Source: JBBAFB01 sp041655595
Lineage (GTDB): Bacteria > Bacillota > DULZ01
Assembly: GCA_041655595.1 (NCBI GenBank)
Contig: JBBAFB010000015.1
Span: 1 to 26,550 of the forward strand
Reading direction: 5' to 3'
Length of the DNA: 26,550 nt
The position numbers and the translations under genes were made by a program. Of the stretch, positions 6,899 through 15,703 are shown piece after piece; the first letter of the stretch is position 1; every line of letters begins with the position of its first letter. Below the pieces are notes generated by a model that saw nothing but the letters and a program-made list of their open reading frames with translations, was not told the origin of the DNA and made no database searches.

Positions 6899-7843
6899 TT
6901 GTCCTTTTCACTGGCTGTCAAATCCGAGCTAGCCCGGATAGTTCCAAAAAATAAATGTTGCCAAATTGCCGAACTGGCTGCCTTAATAAGCTTGGATGGT
7001 TCTATTAAGGATCTGGGGCAGCAAATGCCGGCCCTAGTGATGAGCAATCACAGCGGGTCCGTGGCAAGAAAGGTTTATAAGCTTGGCAAGCTTTTGTTAA
7101 AAAACCTAACCATCCAAGTAGCCGTTACAAAAAAGCCTTATTTGAAAAAACAAAATGTCTACCATATTATTATTCCTTATCAAGCCGGATTAGAGGAGGC
7201 TGTACTGCCCCTGGGTTTAGAAGTTACGGATTCTGGTTGGCAGGCTTCGTGGCGGCCCCTTGCGTTTCAAAAAAAATGCTGCCAGAAGGCTTATTTAAGG
7301 GGTGCTTTTTTAGGCGGCGGGTCGGTAAATAATCCCGAGGGTAATTATCATTTAGAGATCAGTACTAGGGATGCGATTCATTCCCAGGTGATTTCCAATT
7401 TGATGGAAGGTTTTGAATTAAAGCCCGGTGTTAGTAAAAGAAAACAATATTATGTGGTTTATCTTAAAGAAAGCGATCAAATAGTAGATTTTTTAAACAT
7501 CATGGGGGCCCATAGAGCTCTATTGGAGTTTGAAAACACTAGGGTTTTAAAGGAGATGCGCAATCAGGTAAACCGCTTGGTGAACTGTGAAACCGCTAAT
7601 TTGAGTAAAACCGTGGAAACAGGAGTCAGACAGGTTGAAATGATTCGCCTTTTAGAAAGAGAAATCGGTTTGGAAAAGCTATCGTTGCCTTTAAAGGAAA
7701 TGGCCAGGTTGAGGTTAGAATTTCCGGATGTTAGTTTAAGGGAGTTGGGTCAGATGTTGGATCCGCCGGTGGGAAAGTCCGGGGTTAATCATCGTTTGCG
7801 CAAATTAGAGGCGATGGCGGAGGAACTTAAGACTGGGAAATGA
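6899..7843 (+). CDS. whiA: DNA-binding protein WhiA
   Basis: A 314-residue WhiA protein with its usual start MSFSLAVKSELARI. The N-terminal homing-endonuclease-like fold contains AYLRGAFLGGGSV and lacks nuclease function in this family. The C-terminal helix-turn-helix region is visible as PDVSLRELGQML and GKSGVNHRLRKLEAMA. WhiA acts in sporulation in Streptomyces, and in Bacillus affects cell division and chromosome segregation. The start is TTG, well supported by AAGGAGG at 6885-6891. It lies 29 bases after yvcK and belongs to the same unit. No HPr or Crh gene follows, unlike in Bacillus. A weak hairpin (AACTGTTG 7844-7851 with CAACGGTT 7866-7873) separates it from rpoN. Confidence 0.95.
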   Translation: MSFSLAVKSELARIVPKNKCCQIAELAALISLDGSIKDLGQQMPALVMSNHSGSVARKVYKLGKLLLKNLTIQVAVTKKPYLKKQNVYHIIIPYQAGLEEAVLPLGLEVTDSGWQASWRPLAFQKKCCQKAYLRGAFLGGGSVNNPEGNYHLEISTRDAIHSQVISNLMEGFELKPGVSKRKQYYVVYLKESDQIVDFLNIMGAHRALLEFENTRVLKEMRNQVNRLVNCETANLSKTVETGVRQVEMIRLLEREIGLEKLSLPLKEMARLRLEFPDVSLRELGQMLDPPVGKSGVNHRLRKLEAMAEELKTGK

Positions 7844-7901
7844 AACTGTTGTTCAGGGCAGTGTTCAACGGTTAAATTATTAAAAACGGAGGGGACAAAA
7901 G

Positions 7902-9293
7902 ATGCAAGTGGGGATGGGGCTAAACTTAATACAAACACAAAAGCTGATCATAACTCCTGAGTTTCGCCAGGCCATCGCTATTTTGCAATTGCAAAGCCAG
8001 GAGCTGGAGCATTTTATAGAGCAGGAGCTAATGGAAAACCCGCTTTTAGACCTGACCGACGAAACGGTCGAGGATACTGCCTCCCAAGAACAAGGGGAGG
8101 ATACGGAAGAAAAATTTGATCAGGATTGGCAGGAGTATTTTGCCGATGGCAGTGATTTGGGGTATGTGGGCGGCGGCGAGATGCGGCCCGGTATTCCTTT
8201 TGAGCAAATGGTCAGGGGAGAAGCTAATCTTGTGGAGGATTTGCTGCTACAGTGGCGGTTTTCCGTTGAAGACCCTTCAACGAGAGCCAGGGGAGAATTT
8301 TTAATAGGGAACTTGGATGAGAATGGTTACTTGAAGATCGCCTTGGATGAAGCGGCGGAGATTTTGAAATGTTCCTTGGAGGAGGTAACCACGGTCCTGG
8401 AGCTTGTGCAGGATCTGGAACCCGTCGGCATAGGTGCCAGGGATTTAAGGGAATGCTTATTGTTACAGCTTGATAAAAATTATGGGGAACAGCCCTTAGC
8501 CAGAACCATTATCGAAAATTATCTGGAGGACTTGGGTGCAGGTCGGGTTATCAAAATTGCTAAAGAATTAGGCGTTACACCTATTGAGGTCCAAGAGGCA
8601 GGAGATTTAATCAGGTCGTTTAATCCAAAGCCGGGGGCTGGCTACTTGGACACCGATGAGGCAAATAATATTGTGCCCGATGTTCTTGTTCGACAGATTG
8701 AAGGAGAGTATCTGGTGCTGGTAAATGAACAATTAGGGCCTAGGTTGAGAATTAATTCCCAGTACAGCAGGCTTTTAAGCGGCGAAAAACAATTTGAAGC
8801 CAAGGATAAAAAATTCCTGGAGGAAAGATTGCAAGCCGCCCTTTGGGTTATAAAAAGTATTGAACAAAGGCGTTTAACCCTTTATAGGGTGGTAAACAGT
8901 ATCATTAATTTTCAAAAGGATTTTTTAGCGGAGGGGGTAACAAAACTGAAACCCCTAACCCTGAGGGAGGTGGCAAAAGAGCTTGAAATCCACGAGTCCA
9001 CTGTTAGTCGCGCCATTTCCAATAAATATGTACAGACACCCAGGGGGCTTTTTGAGATAAAATATTTTTTTGCCAGCGGGGTAGAAAAGTATTCCGGGCA
9101 GAGTACTTCCGCCGAAAGTATTAAAGATAAAATGGTTAAGTTAATTGAACGGGAGGATAAATTCAGTCCACTATCAGACAGGGCAATTACCGAAGAACTG
9201 CAGGGGAGCGGTATCAAAATATCCAGACGTACTGTGGCGAAGTATAGGGAGGAACTGGAGATTCCCACAGCAGGGCAAAGGAAAAGATTTTAA
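7902..9293 (+). CDS. rpoN: RNA polymerase sigma-54 factor
   Basis: A 463-residue sigma-54. Region I is glutamine- and leucine-rich (residues 1-50: LIQTQKLIITPEFRQAIAIL onward, ending ENPLLDL). It is followed by an acidic linker, the core-binding domain (GNLDENGYL, LEPVGIGARDLRECL), the helix-turn-helix region (LREVAKELEIHESTVSRAI) and the RpoN box SRRTVAKYRE at residues 441-450, near the usual consensus ARRTVAKYRE. It directs transcription from -24/-12 promoters and needs an AAA+ activator; none is encoded here and I saw no convincing -24/-12 site in a non-coding part of the window. GGAGGGG at 7888-7894 sets the ATG at 7902. In several Clostridia rpoN lies next to cggR-gap; here it is next to gap without cggR. 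Confidence 0.96.
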   Translation: MQVGMGLNLIQTQKLIITPEFRQAIAILQLQSQELEHFIEQELMENPLLDLTDETVEDTASQEQGEDTEEKFDQDWQEYFADGSDLGYVGGGEMRPGIPFEQMVRGEANLVEDLLLQWRFSVEDPSTRARGEFLIGNLDENGYLKIALDEAAEILKCSLEEVTTVLELVQDLEPVGIGARDLRECLLLQLDKNYGEQPLARTIIENYLEDLGAGRVIKIAKELGVTPIEVQEAGDLIRSFNPKPGAGYLDTDEANNIVPDVLVRQIEGEYLVLVNEQLGPRLRINSQYSRLLSGEKQFEAKDKKFLEERLQAALWVIKSIEQRRLTLYRVVNSIINFQKDFLAEGVTKLKPLTLREVAKELEIHESTVSRAISNKYVQTPRGLFEIKYFFASGVEKYSGQSTSAESIKDKMVKLIEREDKFSPLSDRAITEELQGSGIKISRRTVAKYREELEIPTAGQRKRF

Positions 9294-9311
9294 ATAGGGA
9301 GAGTGGATGAT

Positions 9312-9406
9312 ACCAATTGTTGGAGGATTATCCATCCCAATGTGGAATTACAACTAAGTAATTCCTTTTTCAATAAAGGGTAATAATATAATAGCTTACA
9401 ATTGGT
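9312..9406 (+). promoter_or_regulatory. Probable promoter of the glycolytic operon, bracketed by an inverted repeat
   Basis: A perfect -10 box TATAAT lies at 9387-9392, with no good -35 at normal distance. ACCAATTGT (9312-9320) and its exact reverse complement ACAATTGGT (9398-9406) flank it. The downstream arm would cover the transcription start. The arms are about 77 bases apart, which would suit a looping repressor or two operator sites. The -10 call is moderate; the operator idea is inference. Confidence 0.5.
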
Positions 9407-9458
9407 GCTAAGGCGAGACCAAAAAGTAAGCAACAATCATTTATGAGGAGGAAGATCT

Positions 9459-10466
9459 ATGAAGGTAAAGGTTGGTATCAATGGATTTGGCAGGATTGGG
9501 AGGCTGGTTTTTAGGGCAGCATTTGGGCATCCGAACATAGAAATTGTAGCCATTAATGACTTGACTGATGCAGAGACTAATGCCCATTTGCTCAAATACG
9601 ATTCTGTTCACGGTATCTGGGATGCCGACATTGAAGTTGTGGGCGGCTTCATAGCCGTTAACGGGCAGCAGGTAAAGGTATTGGCCGAAAGGGATCCGGT
9701 CAATTTGCCCTGGGGTGACCTGGGAGTGGATGTGGTTGTGGAATCTACAGGTTTTTTTACGGATGCCAATAAGGCAAAAGCACATATTGATGCTGGTGCA
9801 AAAAAGGTGGTCATATCAGCGCCGGCTAAAAACGAGGATATCACAATAGTGTTGGGAGTCAATGAAGGGAAATATGATCCGGAAAGACATCATGTTATCT
9901 CCAATGCTTCTTGTACCACCAACTGCTTAGCACCCTTTGCCAAGGTTTTGCATGATAATTATGGGATTAAAAGAGGTTTGATGACCACTGTACACTCCTA
10001 TACCAATGATCAAAAAATTCTTGACCAGGCCCACAAAGATTTGCGCAGGGCCCGGGCGGCAGGCATGTCCATTATTCCCACTACAACGGGAGCTGCTAAG
10101 GCGGTAGCTTTGGTTCTCCCCGAGTTAAAGGGCAAGCTGAACGGCTTTGCCATGAGAATTCCCACCCCCAATGTATCGGTGGTAGACTTAGTGGCTGAAT
10201 TGGAACAGGATGTAACAGCGGAGGAAGTCAACCAGGCGATGAAAGAGGCGGCGGAGGGTCCCTTAAAGGGTATTTTAGGCTTCAATGAGCTTCCCTTGGT
10301 TTCTTCGGATTACAATGGGGATGTTCGTTCCTCTATTGTGGATGGTCTTTCTACCATGGTGATGGAAGGCAATATGGTAAAAGTGGTGTCCTGGTATGAT
10401 AATGAGTGGGGCTATTCAAACAGGGTAGCGGAACTGGTGGTATTCATGGCTCAAAAAGGATTTTAA
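9459..10466 (+). CDS. gap: Glyceraldehyde-3-phosphate dehydrogenase, type I, NAD-dependent
   Basis: A 335-residue enzyme that converts glyceraldehyde-3-phosphate, phosphate and NAD+ to 1,3-bisphosphoglycerate. The Rossmann motif INGFGRIGR is at the N-terminus. The catalytic cysteine is Cys152 in NASCTTNC, and His179 in TTVHS is the catalytic base. Asp34 in AINDL favours NAD over NADP, so the enzyme looks glycolytic. WYDNEWGYSNRV near the C-terminus is conserved. GAGGAGG at 9445-9451 precedes the ATG. It is the first gene of gap-pgk-tpi-gpmI, with gaps of only 13-21 bases between them; the -10 box at 9387 probably serves the group. The repressor gene cggR, often found directly before gap in Firmicutes, is absent here. 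Confidence 0.98.
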   Translation: MKVKVGINGFGRIGRLVFRAAFGHPNIEIVAINDLTDAETNAHLLKYDSVHGIWDADIEVVGGFIAVNGQQVKVLAERDPVNLPWGDLGVDVVVESTGFFTDANKAKAHIDAGAKKVVISAPAKNEDITIVLGVNEGKYDPERHHVISNASCTTNCLAPFAKVLHDNYGIKRGLMTTVHSYTNDQKILDQAHKDLRRARAAGMSIIPTTTGAAKAVALVLPELKGKLNGFAMRIPTPNVSVVDLVAELEQDVTAEEVNQAMKEAAEGPLKGILGFNELPLVSSDYNGDVRSSIVDGLSTMVMEGNMVKVVSWYDNEWGYSNRVAELVVFMAQKGF

Positions 10467-10479
10467 TGGGGGCAGAAAG

Positions 10480-11661
10480 ATGGATAAGAAAACCCTCAAG
10501 GAAATTGAGCTGTTTGAAAAAAAGGTCTTGGTACGGGTTGATTTCAATGTGCCCCTGGAAAATGGGGTAATAAGCAATGACACCCGTATTAAAGCATCCC
10601 TACCCACCATTCAGTATTTACAGCAGCAGCATGCCAGGATAATTTTAATCTCTCATCTAGGGAGACCCAAGGGTAAAGTCAACCCCGAGCTCAGCCTTGC
10701 TCCGGTAGCCAAAAGGCTGGAAGAACTGCTGCAAGAGCAAGTTAGTTTTTCTGCGGATATTATTGGAGAGGAAGCTAAAAAAGCCGTGGCGGCTTTAAAA
10801 CCGGGACAGATTTTGCTGTTGGAAAACATACGCTTTCTGCCCGGCGAAGAAAAAAACGATCTAGAAACAGCGGCAGCCTTGGCTGATTTGGGAGAGGTTT
10901 TTGTCAATGATGCTTTCGGCACCTCCCATAGGGCCCACGCTTCCACGGCGGGGGTGGCCTCTTATTTGCCGGCGGCAGCGGGTTTTTTGCTGGAAAAAGA
11001 GCTTCGAATCATGGGCGAAGCCTTGGAAGCACCGGAGAGCCCTTTTGTGGCCATTTTGGGGGGAGCCAAGGTATCAGATAAAATCGGCGTGATCGAAAAC
11101 CTACTTAGCAAGGTAGATTACTTGATTATAGGCGGAGGTATGGCAAATACCTTTTTGAAGGCTAAGGGGTATTCGGTGGGTAAATCCCTATTGGAAACGG
11201 ATAAGCTTGATTTGGCAAAACGGCTTTTAGACAAGGCAAGCCGGCAGCAGGTGAAAATACATTTGCCGATAGATGTGGTTATTGCACCGACCCCGGGTGA
11301 GCCGGAAGCGTGCCAAGAGGTAAATTTGGAAGCAATACCGGAGGATCAAATGATCTTGGACATAGGTTCAAAAACTGCGGAAGCATTTGCGGACATAATT
11401 AAAAATGCCAAAACCGTAATTTGGAACGGGCCTATGGGGGTTTTCGAAATAGCGGCCTTTGCCAAAGGCACGGAAAAAGTTGCCGAAGCTATGGCAGAGG
11501 TACAGGGAATGACTATTGTAGGAGGCGGGGATTCCGTCGCCGCGGTAGAAAAAATGGGAATTGGACAAAAAATGTCCCACATTTCCACCGGCGGGGGGGC
11601 CTCCTTGGAATTTTTAGAGGGGAAAAATTTGCCTGGTGTTGAGGCCCTGTCCAATCGTTAA
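10480..11661 (+). CDS. pgk: Phosphoglycerate kinase
   Basis: A 393-residue monomeric kinase that transfers phosphate from 1,3-bisphosphoglycerate to ADP. Visible motifs are the N-terminal substrate loop VRVDFNVPL, SHLGRPKG, ENIRFLPGEE, the hinge and nucleotide-binding segments ILGGAKVSDKI and WNGPMGVFE, and the C-terminal VGGGDSVAAV and STGGGASLEFLEG. Length is standard and no key residue is missing. It begins 13 bases after gap; the G-run at 10468-10472 is a modest ribosome binding site, so translational coupling with gap is likely. Confidence 0.98.
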   Translation: MDKKTLKEIELFEKKVLVRVDFNVPLENGVISNDTRIKASLPTIQYLQQQHARIILISHLGRPKGKVNPELSLAPVAKRLEELLQEQVSFSADIIGEEAKKAVAALKPGQILLLENIRFLPGEEKNDLETAAALADLGEVFVNDAFGTSHRAHASTAGVASYLPAAAGFLLEKELRIMGEALEAPESPFVAILGGAKVSDKIGVIENLLSKVDYLIIGGGMANTFLKAKGYSVGKSLLETDKLDLAKRLLDKASRQQVKIHLPIDVVIAPTPGEPEACQEVNLEAIPEDQMILDIGSKTAEAFADIIKNAKTVIWNGPMGVFEIAAFAKGTEKVAEAMAEVQGMTIVGGGDSVAAVEKMGIGQKMSHISTGGGASLEFLEGKNLPGVEALSNR

Positions 11662-11674
11662 GGAGGTAGTTATT

Positions 11675-12424
11675 TTGCGTCAGCAAATTTTAGCAGGAAA
11701 CTGGAAGATGTTTAAAAGTAATCTCGAAGCCGAGGAGTTTTTTGAATCCTTTAAACCATTAGTAGCCGATTCTACAAGAACTGTGTTAATTTGTCCCCCC
11801 TTTACTTCTTTGGAAACTGCGGTGAAGGTTTGTAAGGGAAGCAAGATTAAAATAGGGGCTCAAAATATTTATTGGGAAGATGAAGGTGCCTTTACCGGGG
11901 AAATCTCCCCACCGATGTTAACATCATTGGGGGTAACTCATTGCTTGGTCGGACACTCGGAAAGAAGACAATATTTTGGAGAAACGGATCTCAACGTTAA
12001 TAAAAAAATTAAAGCGGCAATGAAGCATGACTTAATTCCCATACTTTGCGTGGGGGAAACCCTGGCGGAAAGGGAAGCAGGAAGCTCCAAGGAGGTTTGC
12101 CGCCGTCAGGTGGTAGCCGGTTTGGAAGGGGTAGTGGTAACTAAAGGGAGCGATTTAATCGTTGCCTATGAGCCTGTGTGGGCCATTGGTACCGGCAAAA
12201 CCGCTACAGCAAAAGATGCACAGGAAGTTATTGGTTATATCAGACAGGTTGTAGCTGAATTATTTGGTAATACTATTGCAGAAGGAATTGCCATTCAATA
12301 CGGAGGCAGTGTGAAACCCGAAAATATTGGAGAATTAATGGCTCAGCCGGATATAGACGGTGCCCTCGTAGGAGGGGCAAGTCTAAAAGCGGACAGCTTC
12401 GGAGCAATAGTAAATTTTTCATAA
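11675..12424 (+). CDS. tpiA: Triosephosphate isomerase
   Basis: A 249-residue TIM barrel that interconverts dihydroxyacetone phosphate and glyceraldehyde-3-phosphate. Catalytic residues are Lys11 (AGNWKM), His94 (VGHSERR) and Glu166 (AYEPVWAIGTG). Loop 7/8 phosphate-binding segments are seen as QYGGSVKPENI and GALVGGASL. The start is TTG at 11675, eight bases after AAGGAGG (11660-11666), and gives the family-typical N-terminus; longer readings overlapping pgk have no ribosome binding site. The pgk stop codon lies inside this Shine-Dalgarno region, so the two are coupled. Confidence 0.97.
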   Translation: MRQQILAGNWKMFKSNLEAEEFFESFKPLVADSTRTVLICPPFTSLETAVKVCKGSKIKIGAQNIYWEDEGAFTGEISPPMLTSLGVTHCLVGHSERRQYFGETDLNVNKKIKAAMKHDLIPILCVGETLAEREAGSSKEVCRRQVVAGLEGVVVTKGSDLIVAYEPVWAIGTGKTATAKDAQEVIGYIRQVVAELFGNTIAEGIAIQYGGSVKPENIGELMAQPDIDGALVGGASLKADSFGAIVNFS

Positions 12425-12445
12425 AATTGGTTAACGAGGTGCGAG

Positions 12446-13984
12446 ATGAATAGCGGTCCTTTGTTATTGACTGTGTTAGATGGCTGGGGCTTAAGGGAAG
12501 ATAAGGAAAACAATGCTATAGCCTTGGCTCACCTGCCCAACTATTATCACTTAATCGGCACATATCCTCATACTGCCCTGCAATGCTCCGGAGAAGCCGT
12601 TGGCTTACCCGAGGGGCAAATGGGCAACTCTGAAGTAGGTCATTTAAATATTGGTGCGGGGCGAATTGTCTATCAAGAGCTGACTCGCATTTCTAGAGAA
12701 ATTAAAGAGGGCGGTTTTTTTACTAATGGGGAATTGCTGAAGGCCATCAATAGAGTAAAAAAGGGACGGCAAAAGCTTCATTTGCTGGGACTGGTTTCTG
12801 ATGGAGGAGTCCATAGTCATTTGGATCATCTATTTGCCATCCTCACTTTGGCGAAGGAGCAAGGTTTAGCTGAAGTCTACATCCACGCCTTTTTAGACGG
12901 TAGAGATGTGTCCCCCACCAGCGGACTCGGCTATATTAAGGAACTGGAAGACAAATGCAGGGAATTGGGCCTTGGTAAGGTCGCCACAGTGATGGGGCGT
13001 TTTTATGCCATGGATCGGGATCAGCGTTGGGATAGGGTAGCCATTGCCTATCGGGCAATGGTAGAGGCCACGGGGGAAAAAGCCACCTCAGCCGCCCAGG
13101 CTATTGCAAGTTCTTATAGCCAAGGTATTACTGATGAGTTTCTGGAACCCGTTGTATTACTGGGCAAAGACGGGCAACTCCTTCCTCGGATATCCTCGGG
13201 AGATTCCGTTATCTTGTTTAACTTCAGGGCCGATCGGGCAAGGGAAATAACCAGGTCCTTTATAGATAAGGATTTTAATGATTTCCCCCGACAAGATGGT
13301 TATTTGGATCTTCACTACCTTTGTTTTACCCAATATGATAAAAAATTTAAAGCACCAATAGCCTTTCCCCCGGAACATTTGCAGGCTACCCTAGGGGAGG
13401 TCCTGGCGAAGGCAGGCCTAAATCAATTAAGAATAGCGGAAACCGAAAAATATGCCCACGTAACTTTCTTTTTTAACGGCGGGGTGGAGGCTCCTAACCC
13501 GGGAGAGGACAGGATTTTGATTCCTTCCTCCAAAGTGGCAACCTATGATCTTAAGCCGGAGATGAGTGCCTATGAGGTGACAGAAAGACTGTTAGCTGAA
13601 TTAGAAAAAGATTTTTACCAGGTAGTTATTCTAAACTTTGCCAACCCGGATATGGTGGGTCATACCGGTAGCTTGGAAGCTGCCGTCAAGGCCGTGGAGA
13701 CCGTGGATTTTTGTTTGGGAAGGCTGGTGGAGAAGGTTTTAACTAAAAAGGGGATAATGCTGGTTACAGCAGATCACGGCAATGCGGAAAACATGGTAGA
13801 TGCCGAAACAGGGGGGCCTCATACTGCTCACACATCTAACCTAGTGCCATTTATTTTAGTCGCTGAACAGCTAAAAGGTGTACAACTTCGGCCAGGCTCC
13901 CTAAGGGACATAGCCCCAACAATGCTGGACTTATTAGGTATTAAAAAACCAACAGCCATGACAGGGCAGAGCCTGATTAAGTAG
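12446..13984 (+). CDS. gpmI: 2,3-bisphosphoglycerate-independent phosphoglycerate mutase
   Basis: A 512-residue, manganese-type mutase of the alkaline phosphatase superfamily that interconverts 3- and 2-phosphoglycerate without a bisphosphoglycerate cofactor. Asp12 (LDGWG) and the phosphorylated nucleophile Ser62 (MGNSEVGH) are at the positions seen in Bacillus enzymes. Further metal and substrate motifs are LDGRDVSPTSG, MGRFYAMDRDQRWDR, FNFRADRAREITR, NPDMVGHTGS and TADHGNAENM. GAGGTG at 12436-12441 precedes the ATG. It is the last gene of the tight glycolytic cluster: repeat element 2 begins directly at its stop codon and separates it from eno. Confidence 0.97.
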   Translation: MNSGPLLLTVLDGWGLREDKENNAIALAHLPNYYHLIGTYPHTALQCSGEAVGLPEGQMGNSEVGHLNIGAGRIVYQELTRISREIKEGGFFTNGELLKAINRVKKGRQKLHLLGLVSDGGVHSHLDHLFAILTLAKEQGLAEVYIHAFLDGRDVSPTSGLGYIKELEDKCRELGLGKVATVMGRFYAMDRDQRWDRVAIAYRAMVEATGEKATSAAQAIASSYSQGITDEFLEPVVLLGKDGQLLPRISSGDSVILFNFRADRAREITRSFIDKDFNDFPRQDGYLDLHYLCFTQYDKKFKAPIAFPPEHLQATLGEVLAKAGLNQLRIAETEKYAHVTFFFNGGVEAPNPGEDRILIPSSKVATYDLKPEMSAYEVTERLLAELEKDFYQVVILNFANPDMVGHTGSLEAAVKAVETVDFCLGRLVEKVLTKKGIMLVTADHGNAENMVDAETGGPHTAHTSNLVPFILVAEQLKGVQLRPGSLRDIAPTMLDLLGIKKPTAMTGQSLIK

Positions 13985-14310
13985 AAATCTTTGGGGTATT
14001 TCTTTGGGGTCGGTGGAAAGTAGAAATTAGAAAAGGCATTGGTCAAGCGACGGGGCGTTCAAGAAGCGGGAAGCCGGATGCAAGATGCAAGAAACCCCCA
14101 CCAATGTCATTCTGAATGAAGCGAAGCGGAATGAAGAATCTCCTCGAAAGAATCACATGCAAAATAACCACAAAGGAAGGCATGCAAGTATTTTTTCTAC
14201 TTTCTACTTACCACTAGAACACTCAAACCCACATGCAAACAATGTTAGACCACGTTAGACCACGTTAGACCATATTAGACCATATTAGACCACGTTAAAT
14301 CATGTTAGAC
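13985..14310. repeat. Mosaic interspersed repeat element 2 (between gpmI and eno)
   Basis: The 5' edge (ATCTTTGGGGTATTTCTTTG from 13987) matches the left subterminal part of element 1 and begins at the gpmI stop, so the left decamer array is missing. It continues with TTGGTCAAGCGA, one diverged GTTCAAGAAGCGGGAAGCC module (14057 on), then GTCATTCTGAATGAAGCG and GAAGAATC, also found in element 3. The part at 14178-14252 is the reverse complement of 19211-19285 in element 4 with 66 of 75 bases identical and no gaps. The right end is the decamer array at 14241-14310. I found no gene, terminator or convincing promoter in this gap, although eno must be transcribed from or through it. Confidence 0.8.
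14241..14310 (+). repeat. Right decamer array of element 2, seven units
   Basis: Seven 10-base units written as AATGTTAGAC, CACGTTAGAC (twice), CATATTAGAC (twice), CACGTTAAAT, CATGTTAGAC. TTAGAC is held constant in most of them, while the bases after CA vary (TG, CG, TA). Same orientation relative to the downstream gene as in elements 1 and 3. The array ends 12 bases before the eno Shine-Dalgarno GGGAGG. Confidence 0.92.
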
Positions 14311-14335
14311 AAAGTAACCACAGGGAGGTAACAAA

Positions 14336-15628
14336 ATGAGCAAAATCGCAAATATTTTTGCCAGAGAAATACTGGATTCCCGCGGTAATCCCACCATTGA
14401 AGTAGAGGTACAGCTTGAGGATGGCAGCTTCGGTAGGGCCGCCGTTCCTTCCGGAGCCTCAACAGGAGCTTATGAAGCCGTTGAACTGAGGGATGGAGAC
14501 AAGAGCAGGTACCTGGGCAAGGGAGTTTTAACTGCTGTCAACAATGTTAACCAAATTATTAAACCTGTTCTGCTAGGCTTTAGCGGCTTAAATCAAGCAG
14601 CCATAGATCAGAAACTGGTTGAACTGGATGGCACCCCCAATAAGGGTAAGCTAGGGGCCAATGCCTTGCTGGGAGTTTCCTTGGCAGTAGCAAAGGCCGC
14701 CGCTGATTACCTGGGGCTACCCTTATATCGTTACATAGGCGGCAGCAATGGCAAGCAATTGCCTCTACCTATGATGAACATACTAAATGGCGGGGAACAT
14801 GCGGATAACAATGTTGATATTCAGGAATTCATGATTATGCCGGTAGGTGCCAAGAGTTTTAGGGAAGGGCTCAGAATGGGCGCCGAGGTCTTTCATCAGC
14901 TAAAAAAGGTATTAAAATCTAAAAGTTTGAATACGGCAGTAGGAGATGAGGGAGGCTTTGCCCCTAATCTTAATTCTAATGAAGAAGCCTTAGAAGTGAT
15001 CATGGAAGCAATCACAGCGGCGGGCTATCGGCTTGGTGATGACTTCGGGTTGGCTTTGGATGTGGCTGCTACTGAATTATATCAGGAAGGTAAATATGTA
15101 TTTAAAGGACAGGGGCTTACTCGTACCTCTCAGGAAATGGTGGAATATTACGCCAATCTGATAGAACGGTATCCCATTATTTCTATTGAGGATGGCCTGT
15201 CAGAAGATGATTGGGAGGGCTGGAAAGCGTTAACGGCAAGGGTTGGGTCCAAAATCCAGCTAGTGGGGGATGATTTATTTGTCACTAACACTGAAAAACT
15301 TGCCAAAGGAATCGAAACAGGTACGGCAAACTCCATTCTGATTAAGGTAAACCAGATAGGAACCTTAACAGAAACTTTGGATGCTATTGAAATGGCGAAA
15401 AAAGCGGGCTATACTGCTGTTATTTCCCATCGGTCCGGTGAAACGGAGGATAGCACCATTGCCGATTTAGCGGTTGCTACTAATGCTGGGCAAATAAAAA
15501 CCGGTGCCCCTTCCAGAACAGATCGGGTAGCTAAATATAACCAATTACTGAGAATTGAAGAAGATTTGAGGGACTCAGCCCAATACGCGGGCTCCAAAGC
15601 ATTTTATAATCTTGGTAAAGAGTTTTAA
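14336..15628 (+). CDS. eno: Enolase
   Basis: A 430-residue phosphopyruvate hydratase that converts 2-phosphoglycerate to phosphoenolpyruvate. The N-terminus IFAREILDSRGNPTIEVEV, the substrate loop SGASTGAYEAVELRDGD, GDEGGFAPN with a catalytic glutamate, metal ligands in ALDVAATE, SIEDGLSEDDW and VGDDLFVTN, and LIKVNQIGTLTET with the catalytic lysine are all present. SHRSGETEDSTIADLAVA completes the active site. GGGAGG at 14323-14328 supports the ATG. It completes the lower glycolytic set, but unlike the other four genes it is set off by a 351-base gap filled by a repeat, so it may have its own control. Confidence 0.98.
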   Translation: MSKIANIFAREILDSRGNPTIEVEVQLEDGSFGRAAVPSGASTGAYEAVELRDGDKSRYLGKGVLTAVNNVNQIIKPVLLGFSGLNQAAIDQKLVELDGTPNKGKLGANALLGVSLAVAKAAADYLGLPLYRYIGGSNGKQLPLPMMNILNGGEHADNNVDIQEFMIMPVGAKSFREGLRMGAEVFHQLKKVLKSKSLNTAVGDEGGFAPNLNSNEEALEVIMEAITAAGYRLGDDFGLALDVAATELYQEGKYVFKGQGLTRTSQEMVEYYANLIERYPIISIEDGLSEDDWEGWKALTARVGSKIQLVGDDLFVTNTEKLAKGIETGTANSILIKVNQIGTLTETLDAIEMAKKAGYTAVISHRSGETEDSTIADLAVATNAGQIKTGAPSRTDRVAKYNQLLRIEEDLRDSAQYAGSKAFYNLGKEF

Positions 15629-15641
15629 TTTGCCGCTTTTC

Positions 15642-15670
15642 TTGTATTCCCCTTATAAATATGCTAGAAT
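15642..15670 (+). promoter_or_regulatory. Sigma-A type promoter upstream of secG-hppA
   Basis: TTGTAT (15642-15647) and TAGAAT (15665-15670) are separated by exactly 17 bases, with an extended TG at 15662-15663. This is the best vegetative promoter in the window. It sits 14 bases after the eno stop and about 33 bases before the secG start, so secG and hppA can be expressed independently of eno. Confidence 0.7.
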
Positions 15671-15703
15671 AAATTTGTTTTAAAGGTAACGGGAGGTGAC
15701 GGA

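Noticed and set aside
7844..7873. Terminator between whiA and rpoN
   Set aside because: The 8-bp stem has a 14-base loop, one G-T pair and no T-run; read-through is likely.
14241..14335. Eno promoter within the decamer array (TAGACC as a -35)
   Set aside because: The 10-base phase gives spacers of 13 or 23 to the nearest A/T-rich boxes, not 16-18; no convincing -10 was found.
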